Part shown: positions 52,920 through 61,753 of the stretch, piece after piece
How the letters are laid out: the number at the start of each line of letters is the position of its first letter
Position numbering within the stretch: the first letter of the stretch is position 1
DNA from: Mammaliicoccus sciuri
Lineage (GTDB): Bacteria; Bacillota; Bacilli; Staphylococcales; Staphylococcaceae
NCBI RefSeq assembly: GCF_025561425.1
Contig: NZ_CP094824.1
Coordinates: 620,001-684,000, forward strand
Direction: 5' to 3'
Length of the DNA: 64,000 nucleotides
Translations under genes and position numbers: made by a program
The notes under the pieces: generated by a model
What the model was told of the DNA's origin: nothing
Database searches by the model: none
Seen by the model: only the letters and a program-made list of their open reading frames with translations

Positions 52920-54113
52920 TTATTTTTCTAATCTATTTAATGTAATTTCTCCTAAAGATTTTGCTGCAACTTGCAAGCAATCTTCATTCACATCAAATTT
53001 AGGGTGATGATTCATATATGGTTCTGTTACGCCTTCTGGTTTACTGCCTACAATGTAGAATGGACCAGGAATTTTTTGTAGGTAGTATGCAAAATCTTCT
53101 GAACCTGTAACTTGAGGTATTTCAACTAATTGTTGGAAATAGTCGCCTTTACTATTTGATAATATTTCTGCTACTTTATCAGTTTGTTCTGGGTGGTTGT
53201 AAAGTACAGGATAACCAAATTGATAATCTAAGTCATATTCAATATCAAAGCCAACTGCAACACTATCTGCAATTTTTTTGATTTCTTGATACATTGTTTC
53301 TTCTAATTCGGGATTTAAATATCTAGCAGTACCTTTAATCGTAACTTTATCTTGAATCACGTTGTATCCGCCTGGTGCTTCGAATGCACCAATCGTAACG
53401 ACACCCATATCTAATGGATCAATACGTCTTGATACAATCGTTTGAATAGCGTTTACAAAGTTTGTCCCAGCAACTAATGCGTCATGTGTTTTGTGTGGAC
53501 TTGCTGCATGTCCACCTAAACCATTAATCGTCAACTTGAATGTTGAACTTCCTGAGAATGAAGGTCCTTTATTATAACCAATAAATTCAGGTCCAGCTAC
53601 TGGAACGATATGGATACCATAAACTTCATCTAAGTCATCAAGCGCACCAGATTCTACAAGTGCTTTAGCACCACCAGGAGGTTTCTCCTCAGCATGTTGA
53701 TGAATGATTTTAACTGTGCCAGGTAATTCTTCTTTAATTTCAATAAGTGCATCTGCAAGCCCCATTAAATAAGCAGTATGAGCATCATGGCCACAAGCAT
53801 GCATAACACCTTCATTTTGTGATTTGAAAGGAACATCTGTTTCTTCAGTTATAGGTAAAGCATCAAAGTCAGCTCTTAAACCAATCGTTCTACCTTCTTG
53901 ACCATCTTTAATTTCTACAATAATAGCATGTTCTTTTTCTAAAGGTTGTGTTACTTTAACATCTTTGCCTTCGTAAAATGATTTAATATATTCAGCAGTT
54001 TGCGCTTCTTCAAATGATAGTTCTGGGTGTTGATGCAAATGTCTTCTAATATCAATCATGTCACTTTCTTTCTTTTCAATTAGGTTAAAAAGCTTTTCTT
54101 TTAAATTATTCAT
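52920..54113 (-). CDS. M20 family amidohydrolase
   Basis: A 397-residue metallopeptidase-like enzyme of the HipO / N-acyl-amino-acid amidohydrolase group. Metal ligands are in CGHDAH (C107-H112), HQHAEEKPPGGA (H138-E143), YGIHIVPV and the C-terminal HHPKFDV. A dimerisation domain lies between about residues 185 and 295 (GLGGHAASPH). Relatives remove acyl groups from amino acids, including N-acetyl-diaminopimelate. TAGGAGGT is 5 bp upstream. Monocistronic. Confidence 0.85.
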   Translation of the reverse strand: MNNLKEKLFNLIEKKESDMIDIRRHLHQHPELSFEEAQTAEYIKSFYEGKDVKVTQPLEKEHAIIVEIKDGQEGRTIGLRADFDALPITEETDVPFKSQNEGVMHACGHDAHTAYLMGLADALIEIKEELPGTVKIIHQHAEEKPPGGAKALVESGALDDLDEVYGIHIVPVAGPEFIGYNKGPSFSGSSTFKLTINGLGGHAASPHKTHDALVAGTNFVNAIQTIVSRRIDPLDMGVVTIGAFEAPGGYNVIQDKVTIKGTARYLNPELEETMYQEIKKIADSVAVGFDIEYDLDYQFGYPVLYNHPEQTDKVAEILSNSKGDYFQQLVEIPQVTGSEDFAYYLQKIPGPFYIVGSKPEGVTEPYMNHHPKFDVNEDCLQVAAKSLGEITLNRLEK

Positions 54114-54200
54114 GATTTACCTCCTAAAATTATACTAGAAAAGTATAACAGTAATCTTTTACTGTATAAAATGATTGCACTTATAAAACATCTAAAAATT

Positions 54201-54220
54201 TTTGGTTGATTTTGGTTGAT
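54201..54220 (+). promoter_or_regulatory. Candidate FruR operator, direct repeats
   Basis: TTTGGTTGAT occurs twice with no gap (54201-54210, 54211-54220), followed by a related AGTGATTGAC at the -35. DeoR-family sugar repressors commonly bind direct repeats of TTTGATT type upstream of or over the promoter. FruR is encoded directly downstream. Confidence 0.5.
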
Positions 54221-54235
54221 TGTGAACGAAAGTGA

Positions 54236-54264
54236 TTGACAATAAAATGAAAACGTTTTATTAT
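54236..54264 (+). promoter_or_regulatory. fruRKA promoter with a cre-like site
   Basis: TTGACA (54236-54241) and TATTAT (54259-54264) are 17 bp apart. Between them TGAAAACGTTTTAT (54248-54261) matches cre at all but the last two positions, and its core AAAACGTTTT is a perfect palindrome. Confidence 0.7.
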
Positions 54265-54286
54265 GTAGAGGAATAGGGGAGATTGT

Positions 54287-55048
54287 ATGTTAACGACTGA
54301 AAGACACCAATTAATATTAGAAGAGATTAATCTACGGGAAACAATATCTCTACAAGAACTTATTAATTTGACGAATTCAAGTACATCAACAATTAGAAGA
54401 GATTTATCTCAACTCGAAGAAAGAGGTATGCTCAAAAGAGTTCATGGTGGAGCAACTCAAATAACAAAGCGCCATGAAGAGCGTAATATGACAGATAAAG
54501 AATCGCGACATCAAGATGAAAAACGAGAGATTGCACGATTAGCTGTCAGTCAAATTTCAGATGGGGATACGATTTATTTAGATGCTGGGACAACTACTTT
54601 AGAAATGATTCCGTTCATTACACAACAAGATATTATCGTTGTGACAAATGGTTTAACACATGTAAGACCGTTATTAGAAAAAGGCATTTCGGTTTATATG
54701 ACAGGTGGAGAAGTAAAGGCAACGACATTTGCGAATATAGGCGTAAATGCAGTTAAATCCCTTGAAAGATATCGTTTTGACAAAGCTTTTATTGGTATGA
54801 ATGGGATTGATTTGAACTATGGGTTAACGACACCAGACCCTTACGAATCAGAAATGAAAGAAAAGGCTATTCATTTAGCATCTCAAGTATATGTCTTGTT
54901 AGATCATTCTAAATTTAATGAAGTATCGTTTGCGGAAGTAACATATGATAAATCAATAGAGATACTAACTTCTCACAAAGCGATTCAAACATTAAATAAT
55001 CTAAATCAATTTAAAGAAAAATATAACATTAACGGAGGACAAAAATGA
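54287..55048 (+). CDS. fruR: DeoR-family fructose operon repressor FruR
   Basis: A 253-residue repressor. The DeoR helix-turn-helix TERHQLILEEINLRETISLQELINLTNSSTSTIRRDLSQLEERGMLKRVHGGA occupies residues 3-56, and the sugar-phosphate sensor domain has YLDAGTTTLEMI and TNGL. It lies first in fruRKA, so it regulates its own operon; the inducer in relatives is fructose-1-phosphate. The stop codon overlaps the ATG of fruK by 4 bp (ATGA). AGGGGAG precedes the start. Confidence 0.88.
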   Translation: MLTTERHQLILEEINLRETISLQELINLTNSSTSTIRRDLSQLEERGMLKRVHGGATQITKRHEERNMTDKESRHQDEKREIARLAVSQISDGDTIYLDAGTTTLEMIPFITQQDIIVVTNGLTHVRPLLEKGISVYMTGGEVKATTFANIGVNAVKSLERYRFDKAFIGMNGIDLNYGLTTPDPYESEMKEKAIHLASQVYVLLDHSKFNEVSFAEVTYDKSIEILTSHKAIQTLNNLNQFKEKYNINGGQK

Positions 55049-55956
55049 TATATACAGTTACGTTTAATCCATCAATTGATTATGTAATGTTTACCAATCA
55101 ATTTGAAGTAGGTGAATTAAACAGAGCACATGAAACAAACAAGTTTGCTGGTGGAAAAGGTATCAATGTTTCTCGAGTACTTCAAACATTAGATATCGAA
55201 AGTACAGCAACAGGTTTTATAGGTGGATTTCCTGGAGATTTTATTAAAGATACACTTAATCAAGCAAACATCTTAACAGACTTTGTAGAGGTTAAAGATG
55301 ATACAAGAATCAATGTGAAATTAAAATCTGGTTTAGAAACTGAAATCAATGGACCTGGACCTAATATTGAATCTCATAACTATGAAGAATTTTTAACGAA
55401 AATGAAAAATACGCAATCAGTAGATACGGTTATAATTGCGGGCAGTGTGCCAAGTTCACTACAAAATCCAGTTTATCAAGAAGTAGCAGAAATACTTAAA
55501 CAGACTGGTGCAAATTTAATCGTGGATGCTGAGAAAGATTTGATGAAATCAGTATTAGCGTATAATCCGAAATTTGTTAAACCAAATAAACATGAATTAG
55601 AAGAGATATTTGATAAACAAATTGAAGCGGATCAAGAAGTCATTGAATGTGCTGAGCAACTATTGAATGAAGGTGCTCAAGCAGTCATCGTTTCACTCGG
55701 TGGAGAAGGTGCCATTTATGTGGATCAACAAACACGATTAAAAGCCATCGTACCAAGTGGTCAAGTTGTGAATACAGTTGGTTCAGGTGACAGTACTGTT
55801 GCTGGTATGGTAGCAGGATTAGAAGCAGGCAAAGACATAGAATCAGCATTTAAATTAGCAGTAAGCTGTGGTACAGCAACAGCATTTAACGCGGATTTAG
55901 CTAATAAAGAAGACATAGAAAAAATAATTTCTAAAGTAATCATTAAACATGTTTAA
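55045..55956 (+). CDS. fruK: 1-phosphofructokinase
   Basis: A 303-residue PfkB-family kinase that converts fructose-1-phosphate to fructose-1,6-bisphosphate. The first signature is NKFAGGKGINVSRVLQ near residue 33, and the second, with the catalytic base, is VVNTVGSGDSTVAGMVAGLE near 243. The N-terminus MIYTVTFNPSIDYVM is typical. Its start overlaps the end of fruR and it ends 18 bp before fruA with GGGAGGT between, giving a tight operon. Confidence 0.9.
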   Translation: MIYTVTFNPSIDYVMFTNQFEVGELNRAHETNKFAGGKGINVSRVLQTLDIESTATGFIGGFPGDFIKDTLNQANILTDFVEVKDDTRINVKLKSGLETEINGPGPNIESHNYEEFLTKMKNTQSVDTVIIAGSVPSSLQNPVYQEVAEILKQTGANLIVDAEKDLMKSVLAYNPKFVKPNKHELEEIFDKQIEADQEVIECAEQLLNEGAQAVIVSLGGEGAIYVDQQTRLKAIVPSGQVVNTVGSGDSTVAGMVAGLEAGKDIESAFKLAVSCGTATAFNADLANKEDIEKIISKVIIKHV

Positions 55957-55974
55957 AATAGGGAGGTTATTAAA

Positions 55975-57902
55975 ATGAGCATTACAGAACTATTAACGAA
56001 GGAAACCATTGCAATGGATCTTTCTGCAACAAGTAAAGATCAAGTTATTGATGAGTTAGTTGCGCAATTAAACAGCGCTGGGAAATTAAGCGATGAAGCA
56101 ACTTTTAAAGAAGCGATTCATGCAAGAGAGTCACAAAGTACAACAGGAATTGGTGAAGGAATTGCGATTCCTCATGCTAAAACAGATGCTGTACAATCTG
56201 CAATTGCTTTTGGTAAATCTGTTGAAGGTGTAGATTATCAATCATTAGATATGCAACCAGCTCATTTATTCTTTATGATTGCTGCGCCAGCTGGTGGTGC
56301 ACAAACGCATTTAGATGCCCTTGCTAAACTTTCAGGCATTTTGATGGATGAAGATGTAAGAGCAGAGTTATTACAAGCGAAAAGTAAAGAAGAAGTATTA
56401 AATATCATTAATAAGCATGATGATGAAGCTTCAGATGAAACTTCAGAAGCAGCAGCTGTAACGAATGCAGAAGCGGATACAGAAAAAGGACTTGTATTAG
56501 CTGTAACAGCATGTCCTACAGGTATTGCTCATACTTATATGGCTGCAGATGCGTTGAAAAATCAAGCTAAAAAATGGGTGTACCTATTAAAGTTGAAACA
56601 AATGGTTCAGGTGGTATTAAAAATCACTTAACTGATGAAGAAATAGAAAAAGCATCAGGTATCATTGTAGCAGCAGATGTACACGTTGAAACAGATCGTT
56701 TCGATGGTAAAAATGTAATTCAAGTTCCGGTTGCTGATGGTATTAAACGCCCAGAAGAATTAATCAATATGGCGCAAGACACATCACGTAAACCATTCGT
56801 AGCTAAAGGCGCGAAACAAAGTAGTACTGCTAGCAACGAAAAACAAAGTGTATCTAAGACGATATATAAACACTTAATGAATGGTGTTTCTAATATGTTA
56901 CCACTTGTTATATCTGGTGGTATCTTGATGGCAATCGTATTCTTATTTGGTGAAAACTCATTTGATCCAAAGAGTGGACAATATAACGAATTTGCAGCTA
57001 ATTTATGGTCGATTGGTAGTGAAAGTGCATTTAAATTAATCGTGCCTATTTTAGCAGGTTTCATTGCTAGAAGTATTGCAGATAAACCTGGTTTCGCATC
57101 TGGTCTAGTCGGTGGTATGTTAGCAATAGCAGGTGGTTCAGGATTCTTAGGTGGTATTATCGCTGGTTTCCTTGCAGGTTATTTAACAGAAGGTATCAAA
57201 TATGTATTTAAGAACTTACCTCAAATGTTTGAAGGTTTAAAACCTACATTAATTTATCCAATTTTATCAGTATCACTTACTGGATTACTTATGGTGTACG
57301 TAGTGAATCCACCAACAGCATGGTTAAACAATTTATTATTAGATGGATTAAATAACTTATGTGGTTCTAATATTATGTTATTAGGTTTAGTAGTTCGTGC
57401 AATGATGGCAATAGATATGGGTGGTCCATTTAATAAAGCGGCATACGTATTTGCAACAGCAGCGTTAACTGAAGGAAACGCAGCAGCAATTACGGCAGCT
57501 ATGGTTGGTGGTATGATTCCGCCAATAGCAATTGCAACAGCGATGTTAATCTTTAGAAAGAAATTTACTAAAGCGCAAAAAGGTTCTATTATTCCAAACT
57601 ATGTGATGGGATTATCATTCATTACAGAAGGTGCTATTCCATTTGCAGCAGCAGATCCATTACGTGTCATTCCATCAATGATGGTTGGTTCAGGTATTGG
57701 TGGAGCGTTAGCTTTAGGATTAGGTTCAAGAATTCAAGCACCACATGGCGGTATCTTTGTTATATTCGCAACTGACTTCGGTCATGTATTACAAACATTA
57801 CTAGCAGTCGTTATCGGTGCATTAGTTGCAGTAATTATTTATGGTGTTATTAAACCTAAATTAACGAAAGAGCAACTTGAAATCGCAGAAGAAGTAGAAT
57901 AA
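55975..57902 (+). pseudogene. fruA: Fructose PTS enzyme IIABC gene with a frameshift in an A tract
   Basis: Joined, the two reading frames encode a fructose permease of about 640 residues. EIIA (1-145) has the phospho-histidine in GIGEGIAIPHAK (about H66). EIIB (about 162-265) has the cysteine in VTACPTGIAHTYMAADAL. EIIC (about 290-640) has intact membrane segments. The frame breaks at 56569-56574, where GCT is followed by six A and TGGGTG. Seven A would restore QAKKMGVPIKVETNG, the normal EIIB sequence. The first frame runs on to a stop at 56631 (218 residues). The second begins with an ATG inside EIIB. A recent slip, an assembly error or phase variation are all possible. A terminator follows. 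Confidence 0.82.
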
Positions 57903-57922
57903 TCAATATATCGTACTAAATT

Positions 57923-57975
57923 AAAAGCTGTCTACAGAGTTGTGGAGTTGTGACTTTGTAGACAGCTTTTTTTAA
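57923..57975 (+). terminator. Terminator of the fru operon
   Basis: AAAGCTGTCTAC / GTAGACAGCTTT stem followed by T7. Confidence 0.88.
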
Positions 57976-58114
57976 TCATTACCTTAAATCCTCGGCCAAA
58001 AGTATGATGCTGATTTAACATGTTTAAAATTGAAAAGTTGAGGAAATTTTTATATGATTAAATTAAATTATTATAATATGTAGAAAATGGTAAACATAGG
58101 GAAAGATGTGAACA

Positions 58115-58903
58115 ATGTTATATTACAAGACAATTATCAAATCAAATGACGCAGAATGGGTTACGTTGATACACGGAGCTGGTGGTAGTTCTTCGATATG
58201 GTTTAAACAAATGAGATATTATAGGAAACATTTTAATATATTACTCGTAGATTTAAGAGGACATGGGAAGTCTGCGAATAAAGAATGGAAGAAAAATGAT
58301 TCATTTGAACATTTAGCAAAAGAAGTGGTAGATGTATTGGATCATTTAAATATAGACAAGACACATATTATTGGTATGAGCCTTGGCACAATTGTTGGCC
58401 AAACAATGGCGCAATCATATCCGGAGAGAATAACGACATTGGTTTTAGGTGGGGCTATCATTAATGTGAATTTAAGGACTAAATTCTTGTTAGCAATTGG
58501 CCGTACGATTATGAACTTTGTACCGTATATGTTGCTTTATAAATTATTTGCTTACATCATTATGCCTAGGAAAGCTCATGAAGAATCAAGATTACGATTT
58601 GTGAATGAAGCTAAGAAAGTGTCTCAAAAGCAATTTATTAAATGGGTTAAATTAACGAAGCTTGTGAATCCTTATTTAGCACATTTACAAGTTGCAACAA
58701 GAGATATTCCAACGCTCTTTATTATGGGGGAAGAAGATTATTTATTTATGCCACCAGTAGAAAGACTCGTTAAAGAGAATGAAAACTTTTCAATAGAAAT
58801 AATCGAGCAAGCTGGTCACGTATGTAATATTGATCAACCAGAAGCTTTTAATAAAATTAGTTCTAAATTTATCATGCAACATGTTGGAACAACAGCTATA
58901 TAA
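58115..58903 (+). CDS. Alpha/beta hydrolase
   Basis: A 262-residue hydrolase. The oxyanion segment is LIHGAGGSSSIW near residue 18, then LLVDLRGHGKS, the nucleophile elbow GMSLGT (about S89), the acid in IMGEEDYLF and the catalytic histidine in EQAGHVCNIDQPEAF (about H241). The triad is complete, so an active esterase, thioesterase or lactonase is expected; the substrate is unknown. It has its own AT-rich promoter region and a terminator. Confidence 0.83.
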   Translation: MLYYKTIIKSNDAEWVTLIHGAGGSSSIWFKQMRYYRKHFNILLVDLRGHGKSANKEWKKNDSFEHLAKEVVDVLDHLNIDKTHIIGMSLGTIVGQTMAQSYPERITTLVLGGAIINVNLRTKFLLAIGRTIMNFVPYMLLYKLFAYIIMPRKAHEESRLRFVNEAKKVSQKQFIKWVKLTKLVNPYLAHLQVATRDIPTLFIMGEEDYLFMPPVERLVKENENFSIEIIEQAGHVCNIDQPEAFNKISSKFIMQHVGTTAI

Positions 58904-58942
58904 AGAATGTATGTGTAGACTTCTACATTTACATTCTTTCTT
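58903..58942 (+). terminator. Terminator
   Basis: AAGAATGTA-TGTAGA / TCTACA-TACATTCTT stem directly after the hydrolase stop codon. Confidence 0.78.
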
Positions 58943-58998
58943 ATATGATTTAAATGGAGATAAAAATATGATACACTAAAAATAATATGCTAATATCG

Positions 58999-59133
58999 GG
59001 GGAGGTGACGCTAAATGGGAAGGATTTAGTTTTGAAAACGTATATCATAAATAAACTTATTGAACAAAATCATACAAAGGTGGCCATAGCGTCACCGCAA
59101 AATATTTGGAGGTGAATCCCTAGAAATAGGGAA
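58999..59133 (+). promoter_or_regulatory. Structured leader of the CNNM gene, candidate cis-regulatory RNA
   Basis: GGTGACGCTA (59004-59013) can pair perfectly with TAGCGTCACC (59087-59096), enclosing about 73 nt that includes a small GTTT/AAAC hairpin. Further on, GGAGGTG (59110-59114 region) is separated from the TTG start by TCCCTA-GAAA-TAGGGA, a perfect 6-bp hairpin with a GAAA tetraloop (59118-59133). The arrangement suggests control of translation. I could not match it to the M-box, yybP-ykoY or another riboswitch from memory. Confidence 0.55.
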
Positions 59134-59137
59134 CTAA

Positions 59138-60484
59138 TTGGAAATTTCGACCATAATAAACTTTATTGTATTCTTTATATTAATTGCATTTACAATGGTA
59201 TTTGTAGGATCTGAATTCGCACTTGTAAAGGTGCGTATAACTAGAATTGAACAATTAATTTCTGAAGGAAGTAAATCAGCTAAAATTGTACATAAAATGA
59301 TCAAAGAACTAGATTATTATTTATCTGCATGTCAGCTTGGTATTACTGTAACATCACTAGGATTAGGTTGGATTGGTGAACCAACATTTGAAGTATTAAT
59401 ACATCCTGTATTAGACTTCTTTAACTTACCAGACGCATTAACAACAACTTTCTCCATAGCGATCAGTTTCTTAATTGTAACGTTTATCCATGTAGTAGTT
59501 GGTGAATTAGCACCAAAAACGGTAGCAATTCAACAGGCAGAAAGACTTACACTTGTCTTCGGCCGACCATTATATTATTTCGGTATCGTTATGAAACCGT
59601 TAATTTGGTCAATGAATGGTGCAGCACGTATTCTAGTTAGAACAATAGGTATTCAACCTACTAACGAAGAACAAGCAATGTCAGAAGAAGAATTAAAGCT
59701 TATCATGACTCAAAGTTATCAAAGTGGTGAAATCAATCACACTGAATTAGCTTATATGCAAAATATTTTCTCATTCGATGAAAGATTAGCAAAAGATATC
59801 ATGGTACCTAGAACACAAATGGTTACATTAACAGAACCATTTAATATTGAAGAATTATTAGAAATTATAAATGAACATCATTATACACGTTACCCAATTA
59901 CTGAAGATGGTGATAAAGACCATATTAAAGGCTTTATCAATGTTAAAGAATTTTTAACAGAATACGCTTCAGGTGAACAAATTAAAATTAATAACTACGT
60001 TCATGACTTACCACTTATTCACGAAGTTACAAGAATTAGTGATGCATTAGTAAAAATGCAAAAAGATCATGTTCATATGGCGTTAGTTATTGATGAATAC
60101 GGCGGTACAGCTGGTGTCATCACGATGGAAGATATATTAGAAGAAATCGTTGGTGAAATTCGTGATGAATTTGATGATGATGAAGTAAATGATATCATTC
60201 AAACTGGTGAAGACACTTACCAAATTAATGGACGTGTAACTTTATCAGAATTAGAAGAAAAATTCGGAATTGAATTTGTGGATTCAGACGATATTGATAC
60301 AATTGGTGGTTGGTTACAAGCACATAACCCAGAAATTGAAAAAGACGACTATGTCGATACAGAATATGATAAATGGGTTGTTATTGATGTTGAAAATCAC
60401 CAAATTAAGACAGTTGCTTTACACAAAGATTTTATAAAAGAAAGAAAAAGTATATTTGACGAAGACGAAGAAGACGAGGATTAA
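59138..60484 (+). CDS. CNNM/CorC family magnesium exporter (MpfA-like)
   Basis: A 448-residue membrane protein. The CNNM (DUF21) domain at about 1-190 has four membrane segments and motifs GSEFALVKVRITRIEQL and GWIGEPTFE. The CBS pair is at about 208-335 ([40 protein letters not shown]) and a CorC_HlyC domain follows from about 350. In S. aureus the equivalent gene downstream of the fru genes encodes MpfA, needed for magnesium efflux. The TTG start follows a hairpin that separates it from GGAGGTG. It ends 3 bp before the DUF3817 gene. A second CNNM protein ends at 116. Confidence 0.85.
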   Translation: MEISTIINFIVFFILIAFTMVFVGSEFALVKVRITRIEQLISEGSKSAKIVHKMIKELDYYLSACQLGITVTSLGLGWIGEPTFEVLIHPVLDFFNLPDALTTTFSIAISFLIVTFIHVVVGELAPKTVAIQQAERLTLVFGRPLYYFGIVMKPLIWSMNGAARILVRTIGIQPTNEEQAMSEEELKLIMTQSYQSGEINHTELAYMQNIFSFDERLAKDIMVPRTQMVTLTEPFNIEELLEIINEHHYTRYPITEDGDKDHIKGFINVKEFLTEYASGEQIKINNYVHDLPLIHEVTRISDALVKMQKDHVHMALVIDEYGGTAGVITMEDILEEIVGEIRDEFDDDEVNDIIQTGEDTYQINGRVTLSELEEKFGIEFVDSDDIDTIGGWLQAHNPEIEKDDYVDTEYDKWVVIDVENHQIKTVALHKDFIKERKSIFDEDEEDED

Positions 60485-60487
60485 AAC

Positions 60488-60805
60488 GTGAGCAAAACTA
60501 CATTAACATCATTATTTAGGTTTACAGGATATTTAGAAGGTGGATCATTACTGTTATTAGTATTTATAGCAATGCCTATCAAGTATATGTTGAGTAATCC
60601 AAATGTAGTTTCGGTATTAGGCATGATACATGGTGGATTATTTTCAATGTATGTCATTATGATATTGGTAATGGCACTGATTGTTAGAATTCATATAAAG
60701 TGGCCAGTCATTGCTTTTATAACAGCTTTTATTCCTTTTGGCACATTTATATTTGATCATTTCTTTATAAATGGCAAATCTTATGAAAAGATAACGCAAT
60801 CATAA
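60488..60805 (+). CDS. DUF3817 membrane protein
   Basis: A 105-residue protein with three membrane segments. DUF3817 features are RFTGYLEGGSLLLLVFIAMPIKYM at the start and GMIHGGLFSMYVIMIL in the second helix. The GTG start lies 3 bp after the CNNM stop, with GAGGA inside the end of that gene, so the two are probably coupled. The function is unknown. A terminator follows. Confidence 0.82.
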   Translation: MSKTTLTSLFRFTGYLEGGSLLLLVFIAMPIKYMLSNPNVVSVLGMIHGGLFSMYVIMILVMALIVRIHIKWPVIAFITAFIPFGTFIFDHFFINGKSYEKITQS

Positions 60806-60815
60806 ATTGATAATA

Positions 60816-60857
60816 TGAGCATGGGACAAATATTTGGATCCTGTGCTCTTTTTTTAT
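60816..60857 (+). terminator. Terminator
   Basis: GAGCA...GGACA / TCCTGTGCTC stem followed by T8. Confidence 0.82.
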
Positions 60858-60861
60858 TGTA

Positions 60862-60941
60862 TTAATTACAAAAGTCGTCAGAAGTGTAACTAAGGGCGTC
60901 CATAGTAACAAAAGTCTGGAGAAGTGTAACTAAGGCAGCAC
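60862..60941. repeat. Two 40-bp hairpin units (family C)
   Basis: TTAATTACAAAAGTC and TAGTAACAAAAGTC lie 40 bp apart (ACA at 60868 and 60908), each followed by a GAGAAG-like core and TGTAACTAAG. Arms TTACA or TAACA pair with TGTAA. The core ACAAAAGTC...GAAGTGTAACTAA resembles unit 10 of the family B array (arms TTAGTAACA/TGTAACTAA). Confidence 0.7.
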
Positions 60942-61017
60942 ATACAGTTTTGTTTTAATGAAGATCATCATGTAAAATAGGGAATATAGTAGAAAGATTG
61001 AGAGAGGAACCATATTT

Positions 61018-61740
61018 ATGAGAATTAATAAATTTCTAAGTGAAGCTGGTGTATGTTCGAGGAGAGGTGCTGATAAATGGATAAGTGCTAATCGCGTTCA
61101 AATTAATGACGAATATGCGACACTAGGATCTCAAGTTGAAAGTACGGATGTTGTGAAGGTTGATGGTGAAGTCATTACAATTGATAAAGGCTATGTATAT
61201 ATAGCACTCAATAAACCACGTGGTATCACATCTACTACTGAGACACATGTTAAAGGTAATGTTGTAGACTACGTCAATCATCATGAAAGAATTTTTCACA
61301 TTGGCAGATTAGATAAAGATTCAGAAGGATTATTACTTCTTACTAGTGATGGAGATATCGTTAATGAAATATTACGTGCTGAAAATCATCATGAAAAAGA
61401 ATATGTCGTTTCAGTAGATAAGCCTTTAACGAAAGACTTCTTAAAGCAAATGTCTGAAGGTGTTGAAATCTTAAATCAAAAGACACTTCCAGCGAAAGTA
61501 TCGCAAATTAATGATAGAACTTTTAAAATTGTTTTAACGCAAGGTTTGAATCGTCAAATTAGACGTATGTGTGAAACGTTAGGATATAATGTGAAAAAAT
61601 TAAAAAGAATTCGTATTATGAATATTAAGCTTGATGGTATTAAATATGGTGAATGGCGTGATTTAACGAAAGAAGAATTTGAAGAACTGACACGTTCGCT
61701 CGCTTATACACCTAAAAGAGACCGTATGACATCTAAATAA
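61018..61740 (+). CDS. rluF: 23S rRNA pseudouridine synthase of the RluF type
   Basis: A 240-residue enzyme of the RsuA/RluB/RluF family. The S4 RNA-binding domain covers residues 1-45 (MRINKFLSEAGVCSRRGADKWI). The catalytic aspartate is D99 in HIGRLDKDSEGLLLLTSDGD, and GLNRQIRRMCETLGY near 176 is the family C-terminal motif. RluF converts U2604 of 23S rRNA to pseudouridine in E. coli. GAGAGGAAC precedes the ATG. An aldo/keto reductase gene follows after 13 bp. Confidence 0.85.
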   Translation: MRINKFLSEAGVCSRRGADKWISANRVQINDEYATLGSQVESTDVVKVDGEVITIDKGYVYIALNKPRGITSTTETHVKGNVVDYVNHHERIFHIGRLDKDSEGLLLLTSDGDIVNEILRAENHHEKEYVVSVDKPLTKDFLKQMSEGVEILNQKTLPAKVSQINDRTFKIVLTQGLNRQIRRMCETLGYNVKKLKRIRIMNIKLDGIKYGEWRDLTKEEFEELTRSLAYTPKRDRMTSK

Positions 61741-61753
61741 AGGGGATAATAAA

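Noticed and set aside
56560-56580. Programmed -1 ribosomal frameshift in fruA
   Set aside because: The hexamer AAAAAA preceded by T is not a full slippery heptamer, fruA is not known to need frameshifting, and no stimulatory hairpin is evident; a mutation or error is simpler.
58999-59133. M-box or yybP-ykoY riboswitch
   Set aside because: The conserved core segments I remember for both classes are not present.
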